From positions 186,001-250,000 of the forward strand of contig NZ_JACVTO010000003.1 in assembly GCF_016518545.1 (NCBI RefSeq): DNA of 64,000 nt. Reading direction: 5' to 3'. Position 1 is the stretch's first letter. Every line of letters begins with the position of its first letter. Made by a program: the position numbers and the translations under genes. Of this stretch, positions 36,421 to 44,814 are shown piece by piece. Below the pieces are notes generated by a model. It saw only the letters and a program-made list of their open reading frames with translations. It was not told where the DNA came from and searched no databases. Origin of the DNA: Pseudomonas sp. S30 (GTDB lineage Bacteria; Pseudomonadota; Gammaproteobacteria; Pseudomonadales; Pseudomonadaceae).

Positions 36421-38535
36421 TCATTTCCAGGCGTGCTCCTCGACGAAGGCCAGGACATCCACAGCGGTCATCGGCCTTGCCACCAGGAAACCCTGCACAT
36501 AGCCGCAGCCGTTGTCGCGCAGCCACTGCGCCTGCGCCGAGGTTTCCACGCCCTCGGCGATGACGGTGATGCCGTAGGCGATGCACAGCGCGATGACACT
36601 GCGCGCCAACGCGGCATCGACCGCCGAATCCGGCAGGCGGGCCACCAGATGGCGATCGAGCTTGAGGGTGTCGATGGGCAGGTCGCGCAGCATGCGCAGC
36701 GAGCAGTCGCCGGCACCGAAATCGTCCAGGGCCACCCGCACGCCCAGCTCGCGCAGGCGCTTGACCTGCTTGACCGCCGCGTCGATGTCGTACATCAGTG
36801 AGGTCTCCGCCACCTCCACCTCCAGCTGCGCCGGCTGCAACTGGTGCTCGTCGATGGCCCGACGCAGCTCATCGACCAGGTTCGGCTGGGTGAACTGTGC
36901 CCGGCTGAGGCTGATGCCCAGCACCATGTCCTCGGCGAACACCGGCTGCCAGGCCTGGCGCTGGGCCGCGCCCTTGAGGTAGATCCAGCTGGCCAGGCGA
37001 TGGATCAGGCGAGCTTCCTCGAGCAACGGAATGAACAGCCCCGGCGGCACATCGCCGACGCTGGGATGCTGCCAGCGCAGCAGGGCCTCGAAACCGCGCA
37101 GGTGACCGTCGGCGAAACCCACCTGGGGTTGATACACCAAGGTGAAATCCTGATGATCGATGGCCGTGCGCACGCTGTCCTCGAGCATCAGCCGCGAGCG
37201 CGCGCGGCCATTGAGCTCCTGGTCGTAGAAGCGATACTGGTGGCGGCCGGCGCGCTTGGCCGCGTACATGGCGGTGTCGCCCGCGCGCAGCAGGCCTTCG
37301 ACGGTGGCGCCGCAGTCCGGATACGTCGCGATGCCGATGCTGATCCCCAGGCACACGTCCTGGCCGTCCACCTGCGGACAGCTGGACATCCGCTCGATCA
37401 ACACCTCCGCGTGGCGGGCGGCCTGTTCCGGGTAAGGCAGGCCGTCGATCAGCGCGGTGAACTCGTCGCCACCCATGCGTCCGAGCAGCGCCTGGCCGCC
37501 CAGGCAATCCCTGAGTTGCTCGCCGACCCAACGCAACACCTGATCCCCGGCCTGGTGGCCCATGGAGTCGTTGATCCGCTTGAAGCCATCCAGATCCATG
37601 TACATCAGGGCCTGCACCTTGTCCGGGCGATCGTTGCGCAGCAGCACGCCTTCGGCGGTCTGGTAGAAGCCGCGGCGATTGAGCAGGCCGGTCAGTGGAT
37701 CGGTCACCGCCTGGTGCTCGAGTTGCTCATGCAGGCTGCGCACCACCGACATGTCCAGCACCGTCACCACCATGGCCTGCTGCTCCACCGGCAGCGGCGC
37801 ACAGGACAGCGCCACCGGAACCAGCGCGCCCTGCGGGGTACGCAGCTGGGCGTCGTGAACGCGAAAGATTTCCCGGCCCAGGTAGGCGTGGTAGAACGCC
37901 GATTCGCGCCACAGGGCGGCACTGGGCAACTGGATGAGGTCCAGCACGTGCGCCCCGCGCAGCGTGTCCGTCGAGACCTGCAACAGGCTCGAAATGGCCG
38001 GGTTGGCGAAGCCGATGTTGCCGCACGCGTCCACCACCAGGATGCCTTCGGCGGCGTTTTCCAGGATCGAGGCATTGAATGCCCGCGCCCGCTCCAGCTC
38101 CAGGCTCAGGTGCTGCAACGCACGCTGATGGTGTTGCTGCTCCAGCAGGGCCTGGACCTTGGGTTTGAGGATATGCGGGTCCAGGGGCTTGAACAGGTAG
38201 TCCACCGCCCCGCTGGCATAGCCCTTGAGCACGGCGGCCTGGGACTGCTCGTTGGCGGTGAGGAAGATGATCGGCGTCAGCCGTGTGCGCTGGCTGCCGC
38301 GCATCAGCCGGGCGACCTCGAAGCCGTCCATTTCCGGCATCTGCACGTCCAGCAGGACCAGGTCCACGTCATGTTCGAGCAGCGCGCTCAGGGCTTCCCT
38401 GCCTGAGCTCGCGGTGATCACTTGCCGATCGGGGCGGGCCAGCAAGGCCCGCATGCTGATCAGGTTTTCCGGGTAGTCATCGACCACCAGCAGCACGGAG
38501 CTGCTTTGCGGTGCCGCGTCTCGAGCTCCATCCAT
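36421..38535 (-). CDS. Response regulator with REC, PAS, GGDEF and EAL domains
   Basis: 704 residues. A receiver domain (about 12-130) has the acidic pair VDD, phospho-acceptor Asp in LVLLDVQMPEMDG and the late Lys in LFKPLD. A PAS domain follows at about 150-270. GGDEF lies at about 275-440, with the active-site loop GRMGGDEF intact but no RxxD inhibitory site. EAL lies at about 450-700, with FEALLRW and VIAEGVET intact. The EAL metal-binding Asn of the usual VNLS motif is Ser542 (GISLS), and the loop-6 motif reads DDFGAGDCS. Cyclic-di-GMP synthesis looks possible, hydrolysis doubtful. No partner histidine kinase gene is adjacent. Confidence 0.88.
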   Translation of the reverse strand: MDGARDAAPQSSSVLLVVDDYPENLISMRALLARPDRQVITASSGREALSALLEHDVDLVLLDVQMPEMDGFEVARLMRGSQRTRLTPIIFLTANEQSQAAVLKGYASGAVDYLFKPLDPHILKPKVQALLEQQHHQRALQHLSLELERARAFNASILENAAEGILVVDACGNIGFANPAISSLLQVSTDTLRGAHVLDLIQLPSAALWRESAFYHAYLGREIFRVHDAQLRTPQGALVPVALSCAPLPVEQQAMVVTVLDMSVVRSLHEQLEHQAVTDPLTGLLNRRGFYQTAEGVLLRNDRPDKVQALMYMDLDGFKRINDSMGHQAGDQVLRWVGEQLRDCLGGQALLGRMGGDEFTALIDGLPYPEQAARHAEVLIERMSSCPQVDGQDVCLGISIGIATYPDCGATVEGLLRAGDTAMYAAKRAGRHQYRFYDQELNGRARSRLMLEDSVRTAIDHQDFTLVYQPQVGFADGHLRGFEALLRWQHPSVGDVPPGLFIPLLEEARLIHRLASWIYLKGAAQRQAWQPVFAEDMVLGISLSRAQFTQPNLVDELRRAIDEHQLQPAQLEVEVAETSLMYDIDAAVKQVKRLRELGVRVALDDFGAGDCSLRMLRDLPIDTLKLDRHLVARLPDSAVDAALARSVIALCIAYGITVIAEGVETSAQAQWLRDNGCGYVQGFLVARPMTAVDVLAFVEEHAWK

Positions 38536-38743
38536 GCCACTTCTCTTCGCGAACGATGTCGTCTTGTATCTGGATCCGATGTCTACTCTAGACTGGAGTT
38601 CAGGCGAAGCAATGCAATCAGTTCGCTATCAACGAAATAAATGAGCCCCTCTCACCGATTCAGGCCCTCAGGACCCGGAAAACGGGCGTTTCGAGGGGGT
38701 CGTCAGGCTTCGCACATCCGCTTGAGGGCATGGCGGCACGCCT

Positions 38744-38782
38744 AAAAAAACGCCCCGAACCCAATGAAGCTGGTCCGGGGCG
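38744..38782 (-). terminator. Intrinsic terminator of the aminotransferase gene
   Basis: On the minus strand, CGCCCCG and CGGGGCG (plus-strand 38776-38782 and 38751-38757) form a 7-bp stem, with an inner 3-bp ACC/GGT extension, directly followed by seven T. It lies 41 bases after the aminotransferase stop. Confidence 0.85.
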
Positions 38783-38822
38783 ATGCGCATGTACGCCAGA
38801 CGGTTCGGTGCAGGATTCGGTA

Positions 38823-40043
38823 TCAGCCGCTGGCTTGGCTCAGCGCCCGGGTGTGGCTGTGGCGCAGTCGGGCAAACGCGCGCAGCAGGCGCTTGAGCAT
38901 GTCGTCGATGGCCGCGCGGCTCACGTCCAGGGCGGGCGACAGGCGCACGCTGTCGGGTTGCAGCGCCTCGATCAGCAGGCCTTCGTCGCGCGCGGCCGCC
39001 ACCAGGGCGTCAGCCTGAGGCTCACGCAGGCGCAGCGCGCACAGCAGCCCCAGGCCGTCGACCTCGCCCAGGGCATGACGCCGTGCCTGGCGGTTCAAGC
39101 CTTCTCGCAGGTATCGGGCGCTGTCCTGCACCTGGGCGAGGAAACCGGGCGCCAGCAGGGTGTCGAGCACCGCCAGCCCTGCGGCGCTGCTCAGCGCGTG
39201 ACCGGCGTGGCCGGCCAGCGGCCGCGGCGCCTCGTTGCAACAGGCCGTTGCGCGGGTCAGCAACGCGGCCAGCGCCACGCCGCCGCCCAGCCCCTTGCCG
39301 AGGGTGACGATGTCGGCGCGCACGCCATAGAGCTGCTCGGCCAGCAAGGCACCGCAGCGGCCAGCGCCGCTGTGCAATTCGTCGAGGATGAACAGGATGC
39401 CCAGTTCGCGGCACAGCGTGTGCACGCCGTGGAAATAGTCGCGGGTGGCCGGGGTCGCGGTCGAACTGGCCTGTAGGGGTTCGAGCAGAATCGCGACGGT
39501 GCGCGAATCCACCTCGGCGTGCAGCGCCGGCAGATCGTTGAACGGCACCTGACTCACATCCGCCCCACCGTCGCGGCACAGATGCGGCAAGTGCCCCGCG
39601 AACGCCTGGCCGACCACGATGATGTGGCGAGCGCCGCCGCGGTGCAGTCGGCCCCACTGGCGGGCCAGGCCGATCGCCCCCTGGCAGGCCTCGGCAGCGC
39701 TGTCGAGCAGATGCACCTGGTCGCTGTCGGTGGCCTGGCGCAGCCGCTCGCCGTAGGCCCATGAGGCGTCGGCGGCCATCCCACCGCCCGAGCTGATCAG
39801 CGCCTGAGCCTGCTCGCCCAGCGCCCTGGCCAGCACCTGCGGGCTGTGCCCCAGCGTATTGCTGCCACCGGCCTGACAGAAGTCCAGGTAGGCATGGCCC
39901 TGGTCGTCCCACAGCCAGGAGCCCTGGCCATGGGTGAACACCTGCGGCGAACGCTCGGGCGGCGCGCAGACCCTGTCAGGTGACTGGGCATGGGCGGAAT
40001 CGACGACGGCAAGCGCTGCACGGCGCTGCTTGAACAGGTTCAT
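38823..40043 (-). CDS. Atypical class-III PLP aminotransferase (acetylornithine aminotransferase-like)
   Basis: 406 residues from the ATG of MNLFKQRR. Fold type I, class III. The PLP lysine is Lys250 in TLGKGLGGG and the PLP pyridine-binding Asp is Asp221 in ILDELHSGAGRCG. Several normally constant motifs are altered: SGAEANE becomes SAAEACQ (115-121), FHGRT becomes FAGHL (148-152), and DEVQ becomes DELH. The enzyme may therefore use a different substrate from ArgD, or have altered activity. It is divergent from a LysR gene with 208 bp between them, suggesting co-regulation. A good intrinsic terminator ends it. Confidence 0.75.
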   Translation of the reverse strand: MNLFKQRRAALAVVDSAHAQSPDRVCAPPERSPQVFTHGQGSWLWDDQGHAYLDFCQAGGSNTLGHSPQVLARALGEQAQALISSGGGMAADASWAYGERLRQATDSDQVHLLDSAAEACQGAIGLARQWGRLHRGGARHIIVVGQAFAGHLPHLCRDGGADVSQVPFNDLPALHAEVDSRTVAILLEPLQASSTATPATRDYFHGVHTLCRELGILFILDELHSGAGRCGALLAEQLYGVRADIVTLGKGLGGGVALAALLTRATACCNEAPRPLAGHAGHALSSAAGLAVLDTLLAPGFLAQVQDSARYLREGLNRQARRHALGEVDGLGLLCALRLREPQADALVAAARDEGLLIEALQPDSVRLSPALDVSRAAIDDMLKRLLRAFARLRHSHTRALSQASG

Positions 40044-40238
40044 GGTGGCTCCACGGCTATCACGCACGCTGGCAGGGCGCCCCGGTCTCGGCCGTGGGTC
40101 GATGTTCTGCTCTGCCTATCAATGAGGGTCCTCGCCCAACCCGGGAAAATCCGCTGGCTGCGCTTAAAGCTGACGAGAGACGGCGCTAGACTAGGCGCCT
40201 CGACGCGTTCGGGCCATTTCGATTTAACCGCTTTTTCG

Positions 40239-40253
40239 ATAAGTGAAACTTAT
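40239..40253. promoter_or_regulatory. LysR-type box overlapping the LysR start codon
   Basis: ATAAGT-GAA-ACTTAT is a perfect 15-bp palindrome containing a T-N11-A pattern (T40240, A40252). It includes the first two bases of the ATG at 40252. Binding here would fit autorepression. Confidence 0.55.
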
Positions 40254-41154
40254 GGATTTTCGCCAACTGCGCTATTTCGTCGCAGTCTATGAAGAAGGCC
40301 ACGTGGGCCGCGCCGCCGAGCGCCTGTCGCTGTCGCAACCCGCCCTGTCGCAGCAGATTCGCCAGCTCGAACGCAGCCTGGAACTGAGCCTGTTCGAACG
40401 CAGCAACAAGCGCCTGCTGCCCACCCTGGCCGCCCACACCCTGTACAACCACGCCCTGCCCCTGCTCGATGGGTTGCAGCGGGCGCAGCAAGCCATGGAG
40501 GGTTTCAAGGGCCAGTCCTTGCGCACCCTGGCCATCGGCGTGCTGCAGACCGTGCGGCCGAGCCTGGTGCCGCGCTTGCTGGAGAAACTGCGACGGGCGC
40601 AGCCGCACCTGATGGTGCAGATCTACGAGTTGTCGGGCCTGGAGATCGAGCGGCGCTTGCTCCACGGTACCCTGGACATCGGCATCAGTTACCTGCCACC
40701 CCGGCAACCCGGTCTGCACGGGCACTTGTTGTACGAAGATGAGTTGCAACTGGTCATCCCCAACACCCATGCCCTGAAGGACTTCAAGAAAGTCTCGATC
40801 CGACAGGCCGCCGAGCTACCGCTGCTGATGCTTGGCGAGGAGTTCCAGCTGCGCAGGATCTGGCAGGCGCAACTGGCCAACCTGGGGCGTCGGCCGCAGG
40901 TGCAGGCGGAAATGAACAACATGGGGGGCATTCTCGACAGCCTGGCCAACACTGCGCTGGCGACCATCCTGCCGGGACGCGCCAAGGAGGCGGCGCAAGA
41001 CGACCAGGGGCTGTTGTGGAAGCCCTTGAGCGAGCCTCGGATACCGCTGAAGGTAGGGCTGGTATTTCGCGATGCGCAGCGTCAGCAGGCCTCGGTGGAG
41101 TTGCTGCGGACCCTGCTGGAGGAGGAGACCGACGCCCGGCTCGGTGCGGTGTAG
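40252..41154 (+). CDS. LysR-family transcriptional regulator
   Basis: 300 residues from the ATG of MDFRQLRYFVAVYEEGHVG; a GTG three codons earlier is also in frame. The N-terminal winged helix-turn-helix (AAERLSLSQPALSQQIRQLERSL) is canonical, followed by a type 2 periplasmic-binding-protein-like effector domain from about residue 90. The closest general resemblance is to CynR/CbbR-like regulators, but the effector is unknown. Divergence from the aminotransferase gene makes that gene the likely target. A T-N11-A palindrome overlaps the start codon. The gene ends 43 bases before the rsmY terminator, which on this strand also forms AACCCCGC-CGAA-GCGGGGTT and could terminate it. Confidence 0.85.
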   Translation: MDFRQLRYFVAVYEEGHVGRAAERLSLSQPALSQQIRQLERSLELSLFERSNKRLLPTLAAHTLYNHALPLLDGLQRAQQAMEGFKGQSLRTLAIGVLQTVRPSLVPRLLEKLRRAQPHLMVQIYELSGLEIERRLLHGTLDIGISYLPPRQPGLHGHLLYEDELQLVIPNTHALKDFKKVSIRQAAELPLLMLGEEFQLRRIWQAQLANLGRRPQVQAEMNNMGGILDSLANTALATILPGRAKEAAQDDQGLLWKPLSEPRIPLKVGLVFRDAQRQQASVELLRTLLEEETDARLGAV

Positions 41155-41196
41155 GCGGCCATCGAGCGACACGCTGGATTGGCGGGGCCCAGACGA

Positions 41197-41320
41197 AGGA
41201 AACCCCGCCGAAGCGGGGTTATCCAGACTGTTTCCCTGACATCCCTATCGTCCCACCATCCTGGCGGGAAATCCTCGTGTGTCCCTGTTCTGTCCTTTGC
41301 GCTTCCTGCGCTGCGTCCAT
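41197..41320 (-). ncRNA. rsmY: Rsm/Csr-sequestering small RNA RsmY
   Basis: About 124 nt on the minus strand with ten GGA motifs (starting at 41318, 41306, 41295, 41284, 41274, 41261, 41253, 41244, 41235 and 41224), spaced 8-13 nt as in RsmX/Y/Z RNAs. One sits in the loop of a GCGC-AGGAA-GCGC hairpin, a hallmark of this RNA. The transcript ends in a perfect 8-bp stem (AACCCCGC/GCGGGGTT) with a UUCG tetraloop and then TTCCTT. A GacA-type box lies upstream. These RNAs titrate RsmA/RsmE (CsrA) and so relieve translational repression of biofilm, secretion and secondary-metabolism genes. It lies between an acyl-CoA dehydrogenase and a LysR gene, where I recall P. putida rsmY to be. The 5' end is inferred from a TAATCT -10 box. 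Confidence 0.88.
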
Positions 41321-41327
41321 GTGAGAA

Positions 41328-41396
41328 AGATTACTCCTGGATCCAATCTTAGGAAAGAGGCGAAAAGTCACTACGCAGCGTAGGAAAAAGCTTACA
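41328..41396 (-). promoter_or_regulatory. rsmY promoter with GacA upstream activating box
   Basis: On the minus strand, TGTAAG (41396-41391), six bases, then CCTACG (41384-41379) match the GacA consensus TGTAAG-N6-CTTACA in the full left half and four of six right-half positions. The -10 is TAATCT at 41333-41328; no good -35 is present, as expected for an activator-dependent promoter. A CTACGC-A-GCGTAG palindrome (41371-41383) lies just inside. Confidence 0.7.
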
Positions 41397-41447
41397 CAGA
41401 TGAGGTTATTCGAACGTCGGATTCGGCCGTCCTTGGCCTTGCGACTG

Positions 41448-43226
41448 TCAGAACTGTTCAGCATCCAGCAGGTACAACGACTCGCTACCCGCCTTGACCG
41501 ACGCCACCAGCGAATCGAGCCGTGGCAGCAGACGGGCGAAGTAGAAACGGGCGGTACCCAGCTTGGCGCCGTAGAACGCCTCGTCGCCCTCTCCAGCCTG
41601 AGCGGCTTGCGCCATCCGCGCCCACATGTAGCCGTAGGCCACATAGCCGAAGGCATGTAGATATTCGACAGATGCAGCGCCAATCTCGTTCGGATTATTC
41701 CTGGCTTGCTTTAGAACCCATTCCGTCAGGCCGTCCAGTTGATCGAGGGCGAGACCGAGCGGGCGAGTGAACTCTCCCAGGCCCGCGCCAGCCGAGGCGA
41801 TGAACTGGCGGATCTCCTCGGCGAACAGCCGGTAGTAGGCCCCGCCGCTGGCCACGACCTTGCGGCCCATCAGGTCCAGGGCCTGGATGCCATTGGTGCC
41901 TTCGTAGATCTGGGTGATGCGCACGTCGCGCACCAGCTGCTCCTGCCCCCACTCACGGATGTAGCCATGACCACCGAACACCTGCTGGCCATGCACGGTG
42001 CATTCCAGCCCCAGGTCGGTGAGGAAGGCCTTGGCCACCGGCGTGAGCAGGGCGACCAGTTCCTCGCTGCGCTGGCGAGCGGCCGCGTCCTCGCTGAACT
42101 TGGCGCTGTCCAGTTGCAGGGCGACATAGGTAGAAAACGCCCGGCCGCCTTCGATCAGGGCCTTCATGGTCAGCAGCATGCGGCGCACGTCCGGATGGAC
42201 GATGATCGGGTCGGCGACCTTGTCCTTGGCCTGGGCACCGGTTGGCGCGCGGCTTTGCAGGCGGTCGCGGGCGTACTCCACCGCGTTCTGGTAGGAGCGC
42301 TCGGCCGAGGCCAGCCCCTGGATACCAACCCCCAGGCGCTCGTAGTTCATCATGGTGAACATCGCGGCCAGGCCCTTGTTCGGCTCGCCGACGATGTAAC
42401 CCACCGCCTCGTCGAAGTTCATCACGCAGGTGGCCGAAGCCTGGATGCCCATCTTGTGCTCGATGGAGCCGCAATGAGCCGGGTTGCGCGCGCCAAGGCT
42501 GCCATCGTCGTTCACCAGGAACTTGGGCACCAGGAACAGCGAAATGCCCTTGGGGCCGGGCGGGGCGTCGGGCAACTTGGCCAGCACCAGGTGGATGATG
42601 TTCTCGGTCAGGTCGTGCTCGCCCCCGGTGATGAAGATCTTCGTGCCGCTGACCTTGTAGCTGCCGTCGGCCTGGGGCTCGGCGCGCGTGCGGATGATGC
42701 CCAGGTCGGTGCCGGCGTGAGGTTCGGTCAGGCACATGGAGCCGGCCCAGACACCGGCGTACATGTTCGGCAGGTACTTTTCCTTCAGCGCTTCGCTGGC
42801 GTGGGCGTTGATCGACAGGCAGGCACCGGCGGTGAGCATCGGGTAGAGGCCGAACGACAGGCTGGCGGCATTGACCATCTCCTCGACCTGGGCCGACACG
42901 GCCTTGGGCATGCCCATGCCACCGAACAGCGGGTCTCCGCCGACCCCGACCCAGCCACCCTCGGCATAGGTCTGGTACGCCTCGATGAATCCCGCGGGCG
43001 TACGCACCGCGCCGTCCTGCCAGTGACAGCCTTCTTCATCGGCTGCGCGGCTCAGGGGCGCGATGCTTTTACTGGTGACCTTGCCCGCCTCTTCCAGCAC
43101 GGCCATGGCGGTATCGGCATCGACCAGCTCCGCCAGGCCCGGCAACTGAGTCCAGAGATCGGCAACCTTGAAGACTTCATTGAGTACGAAGCGCATATCG
43201 CGCAGGGGCGCTTTATAGTCGGCCAT
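41448..43226 (-). CDS. Acyl-CoA dehydrogenase, DmdC type
   Basis: 592 residues with the same long architecture as the protein at 13425-15227 (core MCLTEPHAGTDLGIIRTRA, GTKIFITGGEHDLTENIIHLVLAKLPDAPPGPKGISLF, late VFGGHGYIREWGQEQLVRD, plus a C-terminal extra domain). The N-terminus MADYKAPLRDMRFVLNEVF is characteristic of the 3-methylmercaptopropionyl-CoA dehydrogenase group in pseudomonads. AGAGG lies six bases before the ATG. It is an FAD enzyme of acyl-CoA oxidation whose true acyl substrate is unknown. It ends 127 bases before the rsmY 5' end, on the same strand; the rsmY terminator also lies downstream of it. Confidence 0.87.
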   Translation of the reverse strand: MADYKAPLRDMRFVLNEVFKVADLWTQLPGLAELVDADTAMAVLEEAGKVTSKSIAPLSRAADEEGCHWQDGAVRTPAGFIEAYQTYAEGGWVGVGGDPLFGGMGMPKAVSAQVEEMVNAASLSFGLYPMLTAGACLSINAHASEALKEKYLPNMYAGVWAGSMCLTEPHAGTDLGIIRTRAEPQADGSYKVSGTKIFITGGEHDLTENIIHLVLAKLPDAPPGPKGISLFLVPKFLVNDDGSLGARNPAHCGSIEHKMGIQASATCVMNFDEAVGYIVGEPNKGLAAMFTMMNYERLGVGIQGLASAERSYQNAVEYARDRLQSRAPTGAQAKDKVADPIIVHPDVRRMLLTMKALIEGGRAFSTYVALQLDSAKFSEDAAARQRSEELVALLTPVAKAFLTDLGLECTVHGQQVFGGHGYIREWGQEQLVRDVRITQIYEGTNGIQALDLMGRKVVASGGAYYRLFAEEIRQFIASAGAGLGEFTRPLGLALDQLDGLTEWVLKQARNNPNEIGAASVEYLHAFGYVAYGYMWARMAQAAQAGEGDEAFYGAKLGTARFYFARLLPRLDSLVASVKAGSESLYLLDAEQF

Positions 43227-43349
43227 GACAACCTCTCGCTAGCAGAGTCGGGGCGACCCGCCAGGGGCCGCGTGCTGGAATGAAACCAGTGTAACCGAAC
43301 AACTTTTACGAGACATAGGGTCATCAAGCGACCGAATAGTCAGCTATGG

Positions 43350-44633
43350 TCACGCCGTGCGCACGGCGCCCCGGCGCAGGGTCTGCCCGGCCTGCATCAC
43401 GCAGTTGCGCCCCGCCGCCTTGGCGCTGTAGAGCGCCTGGTCAGCCGCCTTGAGCACTTCGTCGGGATTACGGTGCTCGGCCAGGCGCTCGGCAACGCCG
43501 ATGCTGATGGTCACCGACACCGTGCTGCCCGCAGCTCCCGCGCGGCGCTGACGACCGGCGCTGTCGTTCTGCGGTCGGCTGTTGGGGTCGCGCAACTGGA
43601 TGGCGTAGTTGGCGATCATCTCGCGAACCGCCTCCAGGTGCGGCAGGCACTCCTCGACGGTCTGTCCGGCGAAGACCAGGGCGAATTCCTCGCCGCCGTA
43701 GCGATACGCCCGCCCACCACCGGTCACTTTCGACAGGCGACTGGCGACCAGACGCAGCACCTGGTCGCCGACGTCATGGCCATGGGTGTCGTTGAATTTC
43801 TTGAAATGATCCACGTCGGTCATGGCGATCACATAATTGCGTCCCAGCCTCTGCATGCGCTCGTTCAACGCACGGCGACCCGGCAGGCCGGTCAGTTCGT
43901 CGCGAAACGCCATCTGGTAGGCCTCGTGGGACACGGCAGCGGCGATCATCAGCATGACCTGGCTGCACATGATGTTCAGGGTGAACGGCAGGATGAAAGT
44001 CTGCGGCAGCATCCAGAACAGGCCGATCAAGCCGACGACCTGGGCGGCATGCAACGGCCGTGGCTGGCGCAGGTACTGCACCACCAGCAGCACGAACACG
44101 CCGAAGAACAGCGGGTAGGCCAGCTGGATCAGGCTCATCCAGTGGCCATGCAGGGACGGCCAGCGGATCTCCGCCAGCCAGTTCAGCAGCGCCTGTGGAT
44201 AGCTCTGCTCCAGGGCCAGCGCCACCCCACCCACCGCCACCAGAACGGCGACCCGGGCGAGCAGGTCCTGGGCCAGGTGAGTGCGCTCCTGCCAGGCGCC
44301 GAACAGGCCGAACAGGCCCGGCAGCAGCAGGCACACCAGGTGGAACACCACCGCAGCGTCCTCGCGCACCTGGCCATGGTCGCGGTAGTAGTCGGTCTGG
44401 GTGTCGAGCAGGAAGTAGGCGATGTACACCGTCACCATCAGGAACAGCTCGCGCTGACGCCGATATACCGCGCAATAGGCCCCGCCCAGCAGCAGAACCA
44501 GCGTGGGCAGTACATTGAACAGAGACGTGAAGAACACGCTCAGGTCCCTGACATAGGCCGCGGCCAGGCCGGCCAGCAGCAACAGTGTCGAGGGCAGAAA
44601 GTGACTCGGGCGGACTGCAGATAGACGGAACAC
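43350..44633 (-). CDS. Membrane-bound GGDEF diguanylate cyclase
   Basis: 427 residues from a GTG at 44633, chosen because GGAG lies eight bases upstream and no ATG precedes the first helix. The N-terminal half has about seven hydrophobic segments (from FLPSTLLLLAGLAAAYV to about residue 240). The GGDEF domain follows, with AFRDELTGLPGRRALNERM, substrate-binding DVDHFKKFNDTHGHDVGD and an intact active-site loop YRYGGEEF. The RxxD inhibitory site is absent, so product inhibition at the usual site is unlikely. A low-complexity insertion (about 330-350, RPQNDSAGRQRRAGAAG) interrupts the C-terminal part. It makes cyclic-di-GMP from GTP at the inner membrane. Confidence 0.85.
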   Translation of the reverse strand: MFRLSAVRPSHFLPSTLLLLAGLAAAYVRDLSVFFTSLFNVLPTLVLLLGGAYCAVYRRQRELFLMVTVYIAYFLLDTQTDYYRDHGQVREDAAVVFHLVCLLLPGLFGLFGAWQERTHLAQDLLARVAVLVAVGGVALALEQSYPQALLNWLAEIRWPSLHGHWMSLIQLAYPLFFGVFVLLVVQYLRQPRPLHAAQVVGLIGLFWMLPQTFILPFTLNIMCSQVMLMIAAAVSHEAYQMAFRDELTGLPGRRALNERMQRLGRNYVIAMTDVDHFKKFNDTHGHDVGDQVLRLVASRLSKVTGGGRAYRYGGEEFALVFAGQTVEECLPHLEAVREMIANYAIQLRDPNSRPQNDSAGRQRRAGAAGSTVSVTISIGVAERLAEHRNPDEVLKAADQALYSAKAAGRNCVMQAGQTLRRGAVRTA

Positions 44634-44767
44634 GGGTAATCTCCGACCCGGAAGATCAATAATAGCATTGTGCCTTAATTCATCGGCCGCTCGTATGAAT
44701 AGATGAATGTATTGGCAAAGATCGTTTGCGGTCACGGCCAGGGTGCCCAATCCACGGCTGCAGAAAC

Positions 44768-44794
44768 GAAAAAACCCGCATCGCTGCGGGTTTT
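44768..44794 (-). terminator. Intrinsic terminator of fda
   Basis: AAAACCCGCA (44771-44780) and TGCGGGTTTT (44785-44794) form a perfect 10-bp stem with a 4-base loop. On the minus strand the stem runs into TTTTTT, 21 bases after the fda stop. Confidence 0.92.
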
Positions 44795-44814
44795 CTTGGC
44801 ACTGGCCGGAGGGA

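Noticed and set aside
41219..41683. 154-codon frame across the rsmY region on the minus strand
   Set aside because: It begins inside the acyl-CoA dehydrogenase gene, and its second half is the GGA-rich RNA; the small-RNA features explain the sequence better.
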